Shown piece after piece: positions 45,610-58,814 of a stretch of DNA of 64,000 bases. The translations under genes and the position numbers were made by a program. The notes beneath the pieces were generated by a model. That model did not search any database. It was not told the origin of the DNA and was given only the letters and a program-made list of their open reading frames with translations. Source of the stretch: Xiphydria camelus (taxonomy: Eukaryota; Arthropoda; Insecta; Hymenoptera; Xiphydriidae); contig OY783199.1 in the NCBI GenBank assembly GCA_963678675.1, positions 11,244,356 to 11,308,355 on the forward strand. Direction: 5' to 3'. Within the stretch, counting starts at the first letter, position 1. The number at the start of each line of letters is the position of its first letter.

Positions 45610-46012
45610 CAACTTCTATGGCTCATAATTATGACAATAATGGTATTCCGTGAAAAAATGTTTTATACAAAGTTGTTTCTTACACCAAGCACACGTAATA
45701 ACGGCAATATCGCCACATATGTGGCATCGTGGTTCCGAGTCCTGTGCAAAACAAAATTCTACAGGATGTTCAAATTCAGGAGGTCTCCTGAATATATATC
45801 CACTCTTGAACCACGAATATTTAATAAAGTTAGTAAACCGTGGTGAAGAAAACTGATTATGAGTAAGAGATTGAAGTTTTAAAATATTATCTCTCGAATG
45901 AAGGTTAATATCGTAATTGAAAAGAGTTACAATATCTGAAAACCTCCTTACAAAATTCTTCCACATTCGAAAGCCGTATACGTCTAGCGGAATATTATCA
46001 AAATAAAATGGA
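45610..46012 (-). pseudogene. Inverted copy of the J transposase C-terminus
   Basis: The minus strand reads PLDVYGFRMWKNFVRRFSDI, continues in frame through LKLQSLTHNQFSSPRFTNF and the C-terminal finger (PRCHICGDIAVITCAWCKKQ), to a stop. It mirrors 47985-48356. This arm copy keeps the frame open where the main gene has a one-base deletion (near 48041). Confidence 0.85.
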
Positions 46013-46130
46013 CAAAAATTGTTCAATCTTATTAATAAATCCGACCGTTAATTTATTTATATTATTTTCTGTTTGTGTGTAAGTAACTAATAATTCACTC
46101 ACAGGTTAGATAAAATTGTCTGAATTTTTA

Positions 46131-46470
46131 TAGTTTTTTGTTGGAATCATTTTTTTCTTTACTTTTCTTCTTCGCGTACTGTTTCCTCCAGTACTCCTCA
46201 CATTCTTGCAGCTCTCGTTCTACTTCGGCCTTGGATGGTCCTGTTGTGCGGAATGTCAGATCCAGCGATTTCCCGGGAGACGGCAATGGTATGTGCCCAT
46301 TTTTAAGATCCTCCACGATCTTCTCAAAAGTCGGTAACTCGTTTGAACCCATCACTTGAATGATAGACGCAGCCAATGAAACTGAAGCTCTTTGCTTCTC
46401 GGCCCTGTATATATACTCCTCGAAAATGCCGTAAACAACATTCCTGTTATTTGTAGGGTTGCCTTATATG
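46131..46470 (-). CDS. Unrecognised small ORF inside J
   Basis: A minus-strand frame of about 110 codons runs from an upstream stop near 46475 to 46128: NVVYGIFEEYIYRAEKQ, AASIIQVMGSNELPTFEKIV, EDLKNGHIPLPSPGK, ending in a Lys-rich helix. The first Met is internal (MGSNEL), with the listed start uncertain. The amino-acid pattern looks like real protein. It lies divergently upstream of the J transposase, so it could be a second transposon gene or a captured host exon. I do not recognise the family. Confidence 0.4.
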
Positions 46471-46663
46471 GCCCCGGTGATGCGAAAGAGGGAGTTTTGT
46501 TCTTTGGACAAGCTTTATTATTAGTTGGCTCTGTGCCTATGTAAAAATATTTTCGTACGCGCTCTCGAGTTTCGTACGCGGACTCCGAGGATGATGGCCC
46601 CTTTTTGGGAAGTCGGACCTCCCACCCTCTCCAGTCTGTTTCGTTCTTGTGAGGCGACTTCAT

Positions 46664-46672
46664 TATATATAA
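46664..46672 (+). promoter_or_regulatory. TATA box of the J transposase gene
   Basis: TATATATAA lies 72 bp upstream of the ATG at 46744, followed by an arthropod-type initiator-like TTCAGTT at 46706-46712. Position and sequence fit a core promoter. Confidence 0.55.
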
Positions 46673-46743
46673 GGAAGCGAAAGAGAAAGCTTTTTAGTCT
46701 GAATATTCAGTTTCTATGGTGCACAGCAGTTCATATTATTATT

Positions 46744-48356
46744 ATGGCAATTATAAATCCGATCAATGTGTTAACTTTATTGGTGGCCGTTTTCAGTGTA
46801 CCAAATGGAAGAGAAACTCCAATGAATAGTGCAGAAGTGCAATTGAAAGATTTATTACAAAATATTATTATACGTAGCATGGAGGATTCATCATTTGGAG
46901 TCGAACATGAAAATAAATTGGAATTGGAAGATTCAATCGAGGATAGTGAAATGCACGCTGTTAATACTGACTGGCTGGAATCGGATGTCGAGGATGTTCC
47001 TCACGTAGAAACCTCTATACCTCCAGAACCATATCCCTGTACACCCGATGAAGAAGCGGTTAGCTTTGAATATAAACAAAGTGCCATAGATTACTGGAAC
47101 AGTGGGAAGAAAAGACGTCGAACCGTAGCAGCAGTTCAACATCAGTTTAAAAAAGTGAAATCTGATAGACAATTACGAAGATGGGCTGCGCAAGTAGGAC
47201 AGGGGGGTACTCAAAATGATAAATTAATACGCATAGCGAAATATACTTTTGATAAATTTGTAGAAGCTAGTAGATCGAAAATAATAGTACATGATGTAGA
47301 CCTTAAACGATGGGCTTTACAAGCAAAAGAAGTAGAGAATCTTCCAACCTTCAAAGCAAGTCAAACATGGTTGAGGTCATTCAAGAAAGCATATAGAATT
47401 GTCTCTCGAAAGATCACAAAGTTTGTAACGAGAAAAAACGTCGAGGGTGAGGAAAGTTTGAAAGTACGAAGCCATGCCTTCGTAGAACAAGTGAAGCCAC
47501 TCATTACACAATATGGACCACAAAATGTATTTAACTCTGATCAGAGTGGATTTAATTTAGAAATACATTCTGGCCGAACTTTAGCTACATCGGGGCAAAA
47601 AAAAATTGAAGCTGTGGTACAATCAATATCTTCTACAACCCACAGCTATACTATACAACCCACCATATCTGCTGATGGAAAACTACTGTCGCCTCTTTAT
47701 GTGGTGTTAAAAGAGGCTAGTGGGCAATTGGGAGAACGAGTGCAACAAACCGTGTTTAGGCCGCCAAATGTATACTTCATGGCTTCCAAATCTGGGAAAC
47801 TTACAACCGATCTCATGAAAACATGGCTGCAAGAAGTTTACTTCCCTAACACTGGATCTACAAGCGTCTTACTGCTGGACTCTTGGAGTGGACAATGTGA
47901 GCGAAGTGTTCGAGAAGCTACACCAGAAGACAAGACAATAATATTAATGACGATTCCACAAGGCACCACCGGACTGATTCAACCGCTAGACGTATACGGA
48001 TTTCGAATGTGGAAGAATTTTGTAAGGAGGTTTTCAGATATTTAACTCTTTTCAATTACGATATTAACCTTCATTCGAGAGATAATATTTTAAAACTTCA
48101 ATCTCTTACTCATAATCAGTTTTCTTCACCACGGTTTACTAACTTTATTAAATATTCGTGGTTCAAGAGTGGATATATATTCAGGAGACCTCCTGAATTT
48201 GAACATCCTGTAGAATTTTGTTTTGCACAGGACTCGGAACCACGATGCCACATATGTGGCGATATTGCCGTTATTACGTGTGCTTGGTGTAAGAAACAAC
48301 TTTGTATAAAACATTTTTTCACGGAATACCATTATTGTCATAATTATGAGCCATAG
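46744..48356 (+). pseudogene. Pogo/CENP-B-like DDE transposase of J, one frameshift
   Basis: From the ATG at 46744 an acidic N-terminus leads to a helix-turn-helix region (SAIDYWNSGKKRRRTVAAVQ to DRQLRRWAAQ) and a second one (LPTFKASQTWLRSFKKAYRI). The DDE core shows VFNSDQSGFNLE (first Asp), SVLLLDSWSGQ (second) and TTGLIQPLDVYGFRMW (third). The C-terminus has a CxxC...CxWC finger and KHFFTEYHY. A one-base deletion near 48041 stops the frame at SDI; the rest (to 48356) is open in the shifted frame. The intact version of that site is in the inverted arm (45960-45975). Such proteins cut transposon ends in the nucleus. Confidence 0.85.
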
Positions 48357-49183
48357 AAGTTGAACTTTATTAAATAAAAGAAAAGTGGCATTAAAATACA
48401 TAGAAGTAATAACCCCCGACCTATCCCGTCACTGCCATTGGTAGCCCGCTCATTATCAGACATAAAAGTTAGAAATTTGCAAAACTGTAGAAGGGAAATA
48501 TATCATGTCATACATGGTTGAATTTGTAATAAAATTTCCTAAGTTTTTGTCCACATGACTAAACCAAAATTTCGAAAAATTAGATAAAAAAATTTTTTTT
48601 TTTGAAAAATAATGCTTTTTTTCAAAATCTGTTTAGGGGATGTTATTATACTAAAAAAACCAAACAAAACGTACATTGAAAGTTTTCATCTATCTCGCTT
48701 CGTTTCGGAGATAGCTCGAAGGGGGTGAAAATTCAGGGGTCCATTTCACCCCCTTAAACCAAAATTGGGCCGCTATAAAAAATAGGGGTCTCTTATTTTT
48801 CGATAAACTTTAAATTTACGAAGTTTCATCAAGATCGGAAGCGGCGGCCTCGAAACGTTTCCTTGTTAGTGACAAAAAATAGAATTCGTCATTCGGGCGT
48901 TTCGCTCCCTCATAACGAAAATATCTATAGTTTGGTTTGAGCAGCCCTGAGCAAATAAAACGATATATAGGTATTAAGAGGAATGTACAAGCTTTAATGA
49001 AATGCTAAACTTAAAAGGAGGTTTTTGGAACTTTTTGAGAAATAGTCTCCGCAATCATTTTTGTAAAAACATAAGAAATATAAGTTTTACGAATATTTTT
49101 TTCGATATATGTCAACCCTTTTCTTATTTATATAAAGTGAATAAAAATCCCCTTATCTTGTAGATTACATACACATTTAAATA

Positions 49184-49870
49184 ATGTCTAAAAAGAAGTT
49201 CGTGATTCTGTTGAGACGAGAATGTTTACGCTGTGACGCGTCTTTCTTTATTTATTTGCATGGCAACGGTGGTTCAGTTGATCAAAAACGGATAGGTGTG
49301 GGTATAAGGGACATTACTGTATGATTTCAACGAATTAGTTTTTCTATATCGTGTAAGTAACAATCTGATTTTTGTCCACTGGATGAAGCACTGTGCGTCG
49401 GGTCGATCCGTCGGTTTTATCCGTCGTCGTCCACTAACGCAGAATAGAAATCCGCGGTTAAGCTAGCCATAAGCAGTGGACGGCGGCAGTTTTTCCCGTT
49501 GGTCTGGACTGACGGGTCAGCCTGACAGTTCGACCTGGCGCGTGGCGCGCCCACTAACTGAAAGGTAAAACTGTCGGTTTGAACCGCGCCGTTCCAAACC
49601 GACAGTTCGACCTCTGAGTGTATGGGCACCTAATCCGGCGGTCACGATGCCGCGCGCGAAACGAAGAAGAACGATGGGCGCCAGGTGCAACGATGAATGC
49701 ACCGCGAGGGGGAGGCGAACGGGCTCCCCGTCGACGGCCGATCTCCGGGAGATCGGGAACGGATGACAATCGGGAGATCGGAAACGATCTGATCTCCGTC
49801 GGGCTCGGCTACCTCTAGCAAATGGTAGAGGGGCAGTTCGAGAGGCGCGGGCTGGGACCCGGAAAGACGG
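49184..49870. other. Unassigned region, GC-rich toward the right
   Basis: Between 49500 and 49615 short inverted phrases (CTGACAGTTCGACC, AAACTGTCGGTTTG, AACCGACAGTTCGACCTC) suggest a small hairpin element. No gene is recognised. Confidence 0.4.
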
Positions 49871-49889
49871 ATTCGTGGACGGGTTCGCG

Positions 49890-51250
<1,361 letters not shown>

Positions 51251-52292
51251 TATTGGGGCCAAGTTAGACGTTGATCGCGAGTTAATCGGGACATTAAGGC
51301 TAAGTTAAAGGTCGCCGAAAAGGTATTGCACGTATGTTAACTTACTGTACAAGTGTACCTGGACGAGTTCTATAGGATGTTTCGTGTTCGAACGGTATTT
51401 TCACTCCTGAACATCGAAAAATTTTGTAGGTTATCATCTGTTCTTTGAGAAAAAATTCATATGAAAGCGATGCATTTCGATGCCCCAATAAAGCCTATGC
51501 ATTTGTCTTTAAAAATATGATTATTTGTCGCGTTACCTGGGCCCTGTGACACGGGAAAAAAACGAGATTTTCAGTTTTTTTTATTTAAAACGCTGTAGAA
51601 TGGCGTAGAAAAATCGGAAAGTAAAATTTTTTTTTGAATTAAAGGTAAAGAGTTGAGCTTTCATTTTCTGTGATCAGAATTTGAAAAAAAATGTTTGTAA
51701 CTCCGCGTCAATGCGCAAACTTTGCAAATTTTTAAGTTTCAAAAGATGACCTTGATTTTCAGGGTCTCTTAATCTCTCGGAGCTTTAAATAGAAAAATAA
51801 ACTTTGGGATAGTAAAGCTGAGATTTTAAGCTTTAATTTAAAAAAAAAAAGATAGGGATGCGTAATTTTTCGCTGTGCTACGGGCTTCCGAAGTTTGACA
51901 ATTTTTAGAGTAAAATAAGTTGTTGCGATAATTTTGTTGCGTAGTGTATATCCTCTTACTGATATGTACTAAAATATGGCATTTTTCTAGAAAAAGTTGA
52001 TTTAAGAGACATCTTCGATCCAAATATTTTCTGAGAATGTTAAAAAAATATTTGTAAAAGAATTTCTTAACGAGTTAACAATATTACCATTATTATTTCA
52101 GCAATACTTGCTGCTATAAAGCTGCAACATCACATTGCAACGCTATTTTCCGTACTATTAATTGTAGTTATTTGCCAAATCAACGATACAATTCTTGTTT
52201 CGAACTAACTATTCTTATCTTAAAGCAAAATCGCAGCGCATCGAGTCATGTGTAGATGTATTTGTTTTATTTTCTTTTTCGGTTCCTTACAG
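51251..52292. other. AT-rich, probably intronic DNA
   Basis: No gene or repeat family is recognised. It ends in the polypyrimidine tract and acceptor (TTTCGGTTCCTTACAG) of the following exon. Confidence 0.5.
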
Positions 52293-52423
52293 ATCAACCA
52301 ATTGTCTCGCTAAAGCTAGGCTCGACCTTAACACCAGGAGACATTAAGGAGGGAGATGACGCATATTTCGAATGCCACATCAAGGCGAATCCACAATGGA
52401 CCAAACTTGTCTGGATACATAAC
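52293..52423 (+). CDS. Ig-domain exon of a sidestep-like host gene
   Basis: A 131 bp exon between a strong acceptor (CCTTACAG) and a donor (AAC|GTGAGT). Phase: the previous exon supplies one base and the exon ends on a codon border. It encodes the start of an Ig domain: PIVSLKLGSTLTPGDIKEGD, AYFECHIKANPQW, KLVWIHN, with the B-strand Cys and the conserved Trp. The DIKEGDD.YFEC..ANP pattern is typical of insect sidestep-family cell-surface receptors, which act in axon guidance. No other exon was found in the window, so the introns are large and filled with mobile elements. The exact paralogue cannot be told from one exon. Confidence 0.7.
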
Positions 52424-52437
52424 GTGAGTAATTCGAC

Positions 52438-52515
52438 GCTCACATATATGTATATACATATATTTATACATACACACACGCATGCGCGTAAAATATATAT
52501 ACATGCATATACATT
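52438..52515. repeat. TA/CA microsatellite
   Basis: Imperfect TATG/TATACA and CACACA repeats lie just downstream of the Ig exon donor. Confidence 0.8.
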
Positions 52516-54334
52516 AATAAGAATCGACAATAGTGATACTGTCAAGAATAATCAGAACAGAACGAATGCTATGGAATCGCTAACAACTAGTAAGTCCGAA
52601 GCATCTTAAAACTTTCAACTTTCCTAATGGAAACGTAGCAACTTCGGATCAAACGAGATACCGCAGATATCATTCGTGTCTGAACAGTTCCTAATAATTC
52701 TTCACTAATTTTGATCAGCCTTCCCGTTTCAATTCCAACAACAACTTACGTTTGATCGTAGAAGAACCCCGAATGACGGTGGCAATATGATTATTTATCA
52801 TTGGACGTCCTTCCCGCTCTCTAAAACTCTTTCCTTAAACGACAGTACGACGCCGACGCTCGCTGAGTTTACATTGTCTTTGCGAACTAAACACGCTACG
52901 GTCGGTTCTCTAGCGGGGGTCGCGGTAAATCCCTCTATATCCCACGTAATGCCTCGTATCAAGCCCGAGGTGAAATTTTATTAATCCTTTATTTACATAA
53001 TAGATGAGCTCAGACGTTTTGTAAGAGATGATGTCCTACGACGACGATGTCGTGTCAAAGAAGGGACCATTTCCCGACGCAGAAGAATTTAAGGGGCGAA
53101 ATCACTTTGCTGAGCCAATGAGGAATGTTCGTGGGGAATGAGGGGGAGCTCTGAAAAGACGCCGAAGGGGTGGGAGGGGAAGATCGAGAGGAAGGGTCTT
53201 CCCGTAATCTCTTGCTCGATCTCGCCACTCGACCATTCGACCCATTAGCCGCATATACCGATTTCCTTTATCGTCTTGAAAGAACCCCTGGTCTCGGGTA
53301 TATTAACTTTTCCACCCCCCTCCCCTTCCTGTATTTTATTGCTCTCCCTTTGCCATAGGCACCATCACCAGTTACGTAGTACCATTTCTTCCGCCGCAAA
53401 TTCCTCTTCCATCCTCGCTGAATCCCGATCTCGAGCGAAACCGGGGAGTTCCTATTACATCTTTCCCCCCTCCGCTCCTCCTGAAGAGGTTGATGCAGAA
53501 GACGGCGATAAGCAAAAGCAGCTACTTGTAGCTCTCGAAAGATTTGTGACGAAATTGCATCTTAAAAATATGATTCAACTTCATCTACTGACCCGTCGAC
53601 TCCCCCCCATTCCTCTGTCCTTTTCTTGAAGTACTCGCGCTCTCTTTGAGGTTCCTTCAATAGATTATACCCGGATACTGCAAGTCCACTTTCAAGACTA
53701 ATCACTGCGGAATGGCCTGCTTTGCGGATCAATCTTGTGTAGAAATTAGTCAGAAATGGCCTTTTAAGTAAGGAGAAACTACAGTGAGGCTAAAATATTA
53801 GGACTTTCCTACAAAGGCTTCCTTATTAAGGCGAACGCTAGTTCGCCTGGTCGAGAGAGAAAGAGCGATAGCCATGGCGAACAGCAGAGCCTTATTTACA
53901 GTAAAGAACGGAAATTTAACCTATACGATATTTCACTACCGTTTTTCCAGCTGACAATGGTTATAGACAACAGCGGGCGCTATAAAAAATGCTTTTCTAA
54001 TGTCATATGTATATAAATATTGCCAAGACACGCGTTAAAGATGCTTGTTAATGTTTATTATCGTACTTGAAAACACTCTCCGTATTTAACAATTATAAAA
54101 CCCGTTCCGAATCCCGTGTTTTTTAGTGTCATGAGTTTCACACAGATGGCGCTTTCTCCGATAGCTTGATGCGAGATCGCTATTCTGTCTGCTATGCTGG
54201 TAAAACAGTGCCTCTCGAAGCATTGATTTTCTGTCATCTGTCAATCGTAACGATCCGACAAAATAAAATGGCATATATTTGAATAATAAACGATAATCTG
54301 GAAACGAAAGGAGAAATTTGCAACCGCAAATTCC
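52516..54334. other. Probable intron of the sidestep-like gene
   Basis: Open frames here (for example 53276-53629) have no domain and lack codon-like character. No repeats were recognised apart from short C-runs. Confidence 0.45.
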
Positions 54335-55030
54335 GTTTGACAGATACGATTCATCCTAATTCAAAACAGAGCTGGAAAGACTCGACTGGCTAAATGGTTA
54401 AATGGTACATGAACTTTGACGATTATGAAAAACAGAAGCTGATAGAAGAAGTACACGCGGTATAATTACTGTAAGGTATGCGAAACATACTCGTACTAAT
54501 TTTGTGGAGGTAAGTCCTGGAACTCGATGGAATATCAAGACCAAGACGCTCGACAATGATACGCGTATCGTTGCTGTTCGTAACGATTCGTTCAGTTTAG
54601 TAACTTCAAAATAATCTATAGACGTTATACTGGCTATTTTTATCTGTGTCGATGTCAATGATAAGCCTAAAAAATGGGATTCTGTTTGACAGATACGATT
54701 CATCCTAATTCAAAACAGCTGGAAAGACTCGACTCGCTAAATAGTTAAATGGTACATGAACTTTGACGATGATGAAAAACAGACGCTCTGATACAGGAAG
54801 AACACGCGATATAGTTACTGTAAGGGATGCGAAGAGCATACTTATTTTGTGGTGGTAAGTCCTAGAAATCCATGGAATATCAAGACCAAGACGCTCGACA
54901 ATGCTACATATATCGTTACTGTTCATAATGATTCTTTCAGTTTCGTAACTTCAAAATAATCTATAGATGTTACGCTGGCTTAGATTTTCGTATCTGTGTC
55001 GATGTCAATGATAAGTCTAAAAAATAAAGG
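54335..55030 (+). repeat. Tandem duplication, 349 bp unit
   Basis: GTTTGACAGATACGATTCAT starts at 54335 and again at 54684, and both units end in TGTCAATGATAAG(C/T)CTAAAAAA. The units differ by small indels and substitutions. They lie directly before the Helitron coding region, so they may be the repeated leader of that element. Confidence 0.85.
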
Positions 55031-55048
55031 GAGCTATTAATTGGTACG

Positions 55049-56215
55049 ATGGACATTGATCATTCTTCTTTTTATCGCATACACCTCAGCGATCCCGTAG
55101 AAACCAGTGAAGAGCAACAATCAATACCAAATTCTCAGAATGACATTTTATCTGAACATTCGTATGCTTCGCAACAAGTGGTGAGAAGGGTCACTAAAAG
55201 AGTAGTAACGTGGCAAGAATTACCACAATTGGATCTTCTACTTCTTCAACAAGAAGAAATACAGAAAATTGAGAACGGTGAATGTCTTAATGACAAACAC
55301 ATGAGTGTTTTTACTTCTATCGTCCAGAATAGTACTCAATACATGCCTTACGAGACCATTTACATCCAAAAACCTGCTAAAATTTTTCCGGTGCCTTCGC
55401 AAACTGATCATATACAAATTTTGCCTTTTCTAAATCACTGGGTATGCAGTTACTACGATTGCCGCCAAGATCAATTATTAATTTATGATTCGTTGAATAA
55501 CAGCAACATCGATGAACATCAGAAAATTTTTCTCCAATGATTATATCCTGATTTCAATCTTGATAACATACGATTTCCGAAGGTTCAAAGACAAGAAAAT
55601 AATACTGACTGTGGTTTATTTGCTATTGCGTTCGCTGTGTCATTAATTTTAGGCAAGAAACCTGAAACATTATTCTACTGTACAGAAAGTATGCGCTGTC
55701 ACTTACTGCAAATTTTGACCGATCGCACAATCACGCATTTTCCTTTATATTCTGATAAAGAAAGTGCATCAAGTAATTTGTCGAATATGGTTTCGGCCGT
55801 GACACCAAAGTACAAAATCACATTAAGTAAAAGAAAATATGAAGATTCTGTTACGAATATAAATGATTGTGAGCCAAATGCAGAAACAGAAGGAAAGGTA
55901 TGTAAAAAGTCGAAGACTCAAAAAATGCACAAAATCCGCGAAGAAAAAGAAAATTTCGTACGGAATTTGATGGAACATTTGGACATCAAGTCGAAAACTT
56001 CCAGACGAATGGAAGCTGAGGATTTAGTTAAGTGGTCTCTAGCTAAAAGAGAGAACGATACAAATCGGCTACAGCGGACTTTAGAAAAATGTAACTCAAA
56101 AGCTACAGAAATACTTGAAAGGGTTGCACAGTGCACTGCAGATATTGAGTCAAAGCTTGCAGCGCTTTGTGGGATATCCAGCATTGCGCCACAACCGAAG
56201 CACATTTTTCAATAA
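55049..56215 (+). pseudogene. Ulp1/C48-like cysteine protease part of Helitron
   Basis: The start is ATG at 55049. The catalytic layout is that of Ulp1/adenain proteases: ENGECLNDKHMSVF (substrate groove), FLNHWVCSYYD (catalytic His), LLIYDSLNN (Asp region), and NNTDCGLFAIAFAVSLILGK (Cys). A TGA at 55538-55540 interrupts the domain between His and Cys, and the same frame continues after it. A coiled, basic C-terminal part follows (KYEDSVTNIND to ILERVAQCTADIESK). In intact elements the protease may trim the polyprotein or remove SUMO-like tags, which is inference. Confidence 0.75.
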
Positions 56216-57756
56216 CTTCATATAATCAAGGATATCGATTTCCCGAAAATCTTATTCTTAATGAAAATGGCCAACTACTAAATGTATTACCTGCACATGT
56301 ACATAAAAAGCAAAAAACAAAAACATGGAATTGCGACGATGCCATATGTAAACTCGATAATGTTGACGTACTGCAAAAGTATGAAAATTTTGTTCGATCA
56401 TTGCAATCAGCTACATTTGGTAATGTTAACTTACTAGTAAAAAACATTCAACAATGCAGTACAGCGCACTCAAATTCATTAAAATGTGGTCATCCTGAAA
56501 GTTGTTACGCTGATTGCACAACATGCTCTTCGTCAATCATTGCAGTACGCATTTTGGCCCCTCATTTTCCATTAGTTCGATACGTCATTACTTTGACATA
56601 CGCTGTTGTAAGACTTCACACATCTATTGCAAAATTGGATTCAGCACTACGAAATGGTGATGTCACATTTCTGGATCATGCGCGTAAACTATGTAAACAG
56701 AGTACATCATCTTACGTACATAGAAATATCGCTATTGAATTCGATGAAACAATTATTCAACAAACTTACAAGAAAGCTTTTTCCGTTCTGACTAAAAAAT
56801 CCAGTGATATGCCAGATCGTGTTTGCCTCTCATGTAATAAACTTAGTTCAAGAGAGCACGTTCACGAAATAAGCAGAATTAAACAACCTACAAACAACGT
56901 TCTTTGGGATCGTTTGATGAATGATGCAACAGATAAAAACCGAGATTATCAGTATGTTTGCAAATATTGCATTTCTAAAATTCGAGCTAATCAAATGCCC
57001 CCTACATGTTTTTTGAATAAGCTTGAAGTGGATTCTCTACCATCAGAGATTATGAGATTGAATGAATATGAAAAAATTTTGATTCAAAGGGCCAAATCCT
57101 TTCAAACGGTTACAACAATGAACACCGTGGCGAATAAAAAACTACCAGCAAAACGTTTAGTACTTAAAGTAAAAGGACGAACTTTTCATCTTCCACTGCC
57201 ATTAGAGGAGACACTTCAAAAAATCTGTCCAGACAACGTTGCATTAAATAAAGATCATCAATTGCATATTCTTGTACGAGGATTGCCAAATGTCAAAACC
57301 AAGAGAATACTACAAAATTTGGTTAATGTCAATCATGTCTATGAATGTTTAAAGAAATTGAAAGAAATCAACCCTCTGTACAAAAACATTGCCTTGCCTA
57401 AGAATGCGCAAGATTTATTAGCAGATCTTCATGATGCAGTATTTGAAGTGATTGAAAACGAATGTTACGAAAACGCTTTTGATGCAAGCGATGAAGATAT
57501 ATGCGACGTGAACATAGGCAATGATATTGATGAAGAACTTGCACATGAAAACAATGAAAACACATATTGTGAAGATAATGATGCTGATAAACAAGATAAA
57601 CAAGCTCTACTAACTCAGGTCTTGGAATCGGATGGATTCTATGAACAGTATACAATCTATCCGTTGCACGGCAAAAGGTCGTACGATACAGATACCAATT
57701 TATATCAAATGAAAAAAGTAGATGATGCCCCCATTGATGATAGAGAAAAAAATTAG
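56203..57756 (+). pseudogene. Helitron DUF6570-like zinc-binding region
   Basis: In a different frame from the protease (a shift near 56200), the sequence reads MPDRVCLSCNKLSSREHVHE, then YVCKYCISKIRANQMPPTCF, LEVDSLPSEIMRLNEYEKIL and LVLKVKGRTFHLPLPLEETL. Paired CxxC motifs followed by P..L..L...E..LI.R are the pattern I associate with DUF6570 upstream of Helitron Rep domains. An acidic stretch (57480-57600) ends the frame. A one-base change in an A-run near 57750 separates it from the Rep frame. Confidence 0.7.
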
Positions 57757-57763
57757 ACCTCCT

Positions 57764-58797
57764 TTGTTTTCCTGATCTATATCCGTACGGAATAAATGGG
57801 CAACACGAAGATCGCGAAGTGAAACTTTCAGATTATGAGTACATTAGGGTTAGACTTATGTCAAAGTATCCTCAGTTTAGGTTGAACATGCAATATTTGT
57901 TCTTCTTGCTTAATAATAGTAATATGCGACAACTGCAGGCTGGCATTTACCATAAACTGAATGTTCCGAATCCTCGTTTACAGTATACCGCAGGAAATTA
58001 CTTAAGTTTATTGGATAGTAATCAAATGGAACAAAATTTAAACACGATGTTCTCCAGACTTCGCAATACAGAAGAATTTTGGAAGATACCGCGAAGTAAT
58101 CTCACATGTATGGTGGACCATTACGGACCAGCTACATGGTTCCTCACACTTAGCCCTTCTGAGTGGCTGTGGAGCGATATGGCTCATTACATTAGACAAG
58201 TTAATGCCCCGAAATTGGATAAAATACCAAATAGCGAATTAATTGCTGCGGATCCAGTTTCGGCATCAAGGTTTATAGATAACAAATTCCATGTAATGTT
58301 AGCATTCATATTATCCGATGATGCGCCTTTGGGAAAAATTAAACACTATTTTTGGAGACGTGAATACCAAAGTAGAGACACGCAACACTTTCATCTACTT
58401 CTATGGGTCGAAAATGCTCCGATCATTGGGGAATGCACAAATGAGGAAGTTGCAGAATTCATACTAAGATACGTCACCTGCAAAATTCCAAACAAGACAA
58501 GTTCTCCAACGCTGTACGCACGCGTCACTAAGCATCAAATACACCATCACAATAATTATTACTTGCGGACAAAAAAACTGCTGCAGGTTTCTGCAAGGTA
58601 TGTCGATTTAGTTTCCCAAGACCCGTTATAACAGAGCTCATCATTCGTGATGTCGTGACATCTGTCGCAGGTAGAAAGCATTGAAATCTAAAAGTCGACT
58701 TTATGATATCTGTCGAAGCGAACAGGAAAAATTTGTAAATGATTATAATCCAACAGTTCTTTTAGCATGGGAAGGTAACATGGATTGTGATGTAGAA
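57764..58797 (+). pseudogene. Helitron Rep (Helitron_like_N) domain, truncated
   Basis: It opens with FPDLYPYGINGQHEDREV, the FP.L.PYG motif that precedes Rep, then MVDHYGPATWFLTLSPSEW (Rep motif 1 region) and SRDTQHFHLLLWVEN (motif 2, HxH). Frameshifts after 58585 move the rest to another frame, where RLYDICRSEQEKFVNDYNPT continues the domain. The catalytic tyrosine motif and the whole helicase are missing. Rep nicks and joins DNA strands during rolling-circle transposition. Confidence 0.8.
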
Positions 58798-58814
58798 ATT
58801 CGCTCTGCGTCACA

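Larger units (their letters stand above)
43100..49176 (+). mobile_element. J: pogo-like TIR transposon with amplified left arm
   Basis: The ends ATGTGTATGTAATCTACAAG are inverted (43100 and 49176) and flanked by TTAA on both sides (43096-43099, 49177-49180). Because TTTAAA is palindromic, the true duplication could be shorter, for example TA. The arms include ~320 bp units (about six copies on the left, one on the right), a shared block (45105-45600 with 48365-48870) and an inverted copy of the transposase 3' end (45610-46012 with 47980-48356). The two inner arms look essentially identical, so the structure is recent. Confidence 0.75.
55049..58800 (+). mobile_element. Helitron coding block: protease, DUF6570-like, Rep; truncated
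   Basis: Three consecutive reading frames match the N-terminal half of a large Helitron polyprotein. The helicase half and 3' end are missing: the sequence stops near 58800 at the GC-rich repeat copy 2. One nonsense codon and at least three frameshifts are visible. It is a different Helitron lineage from the short copies at 1-6404, which show only helicase ends, although it could be the autonomous relative. Confidence 0.75.
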
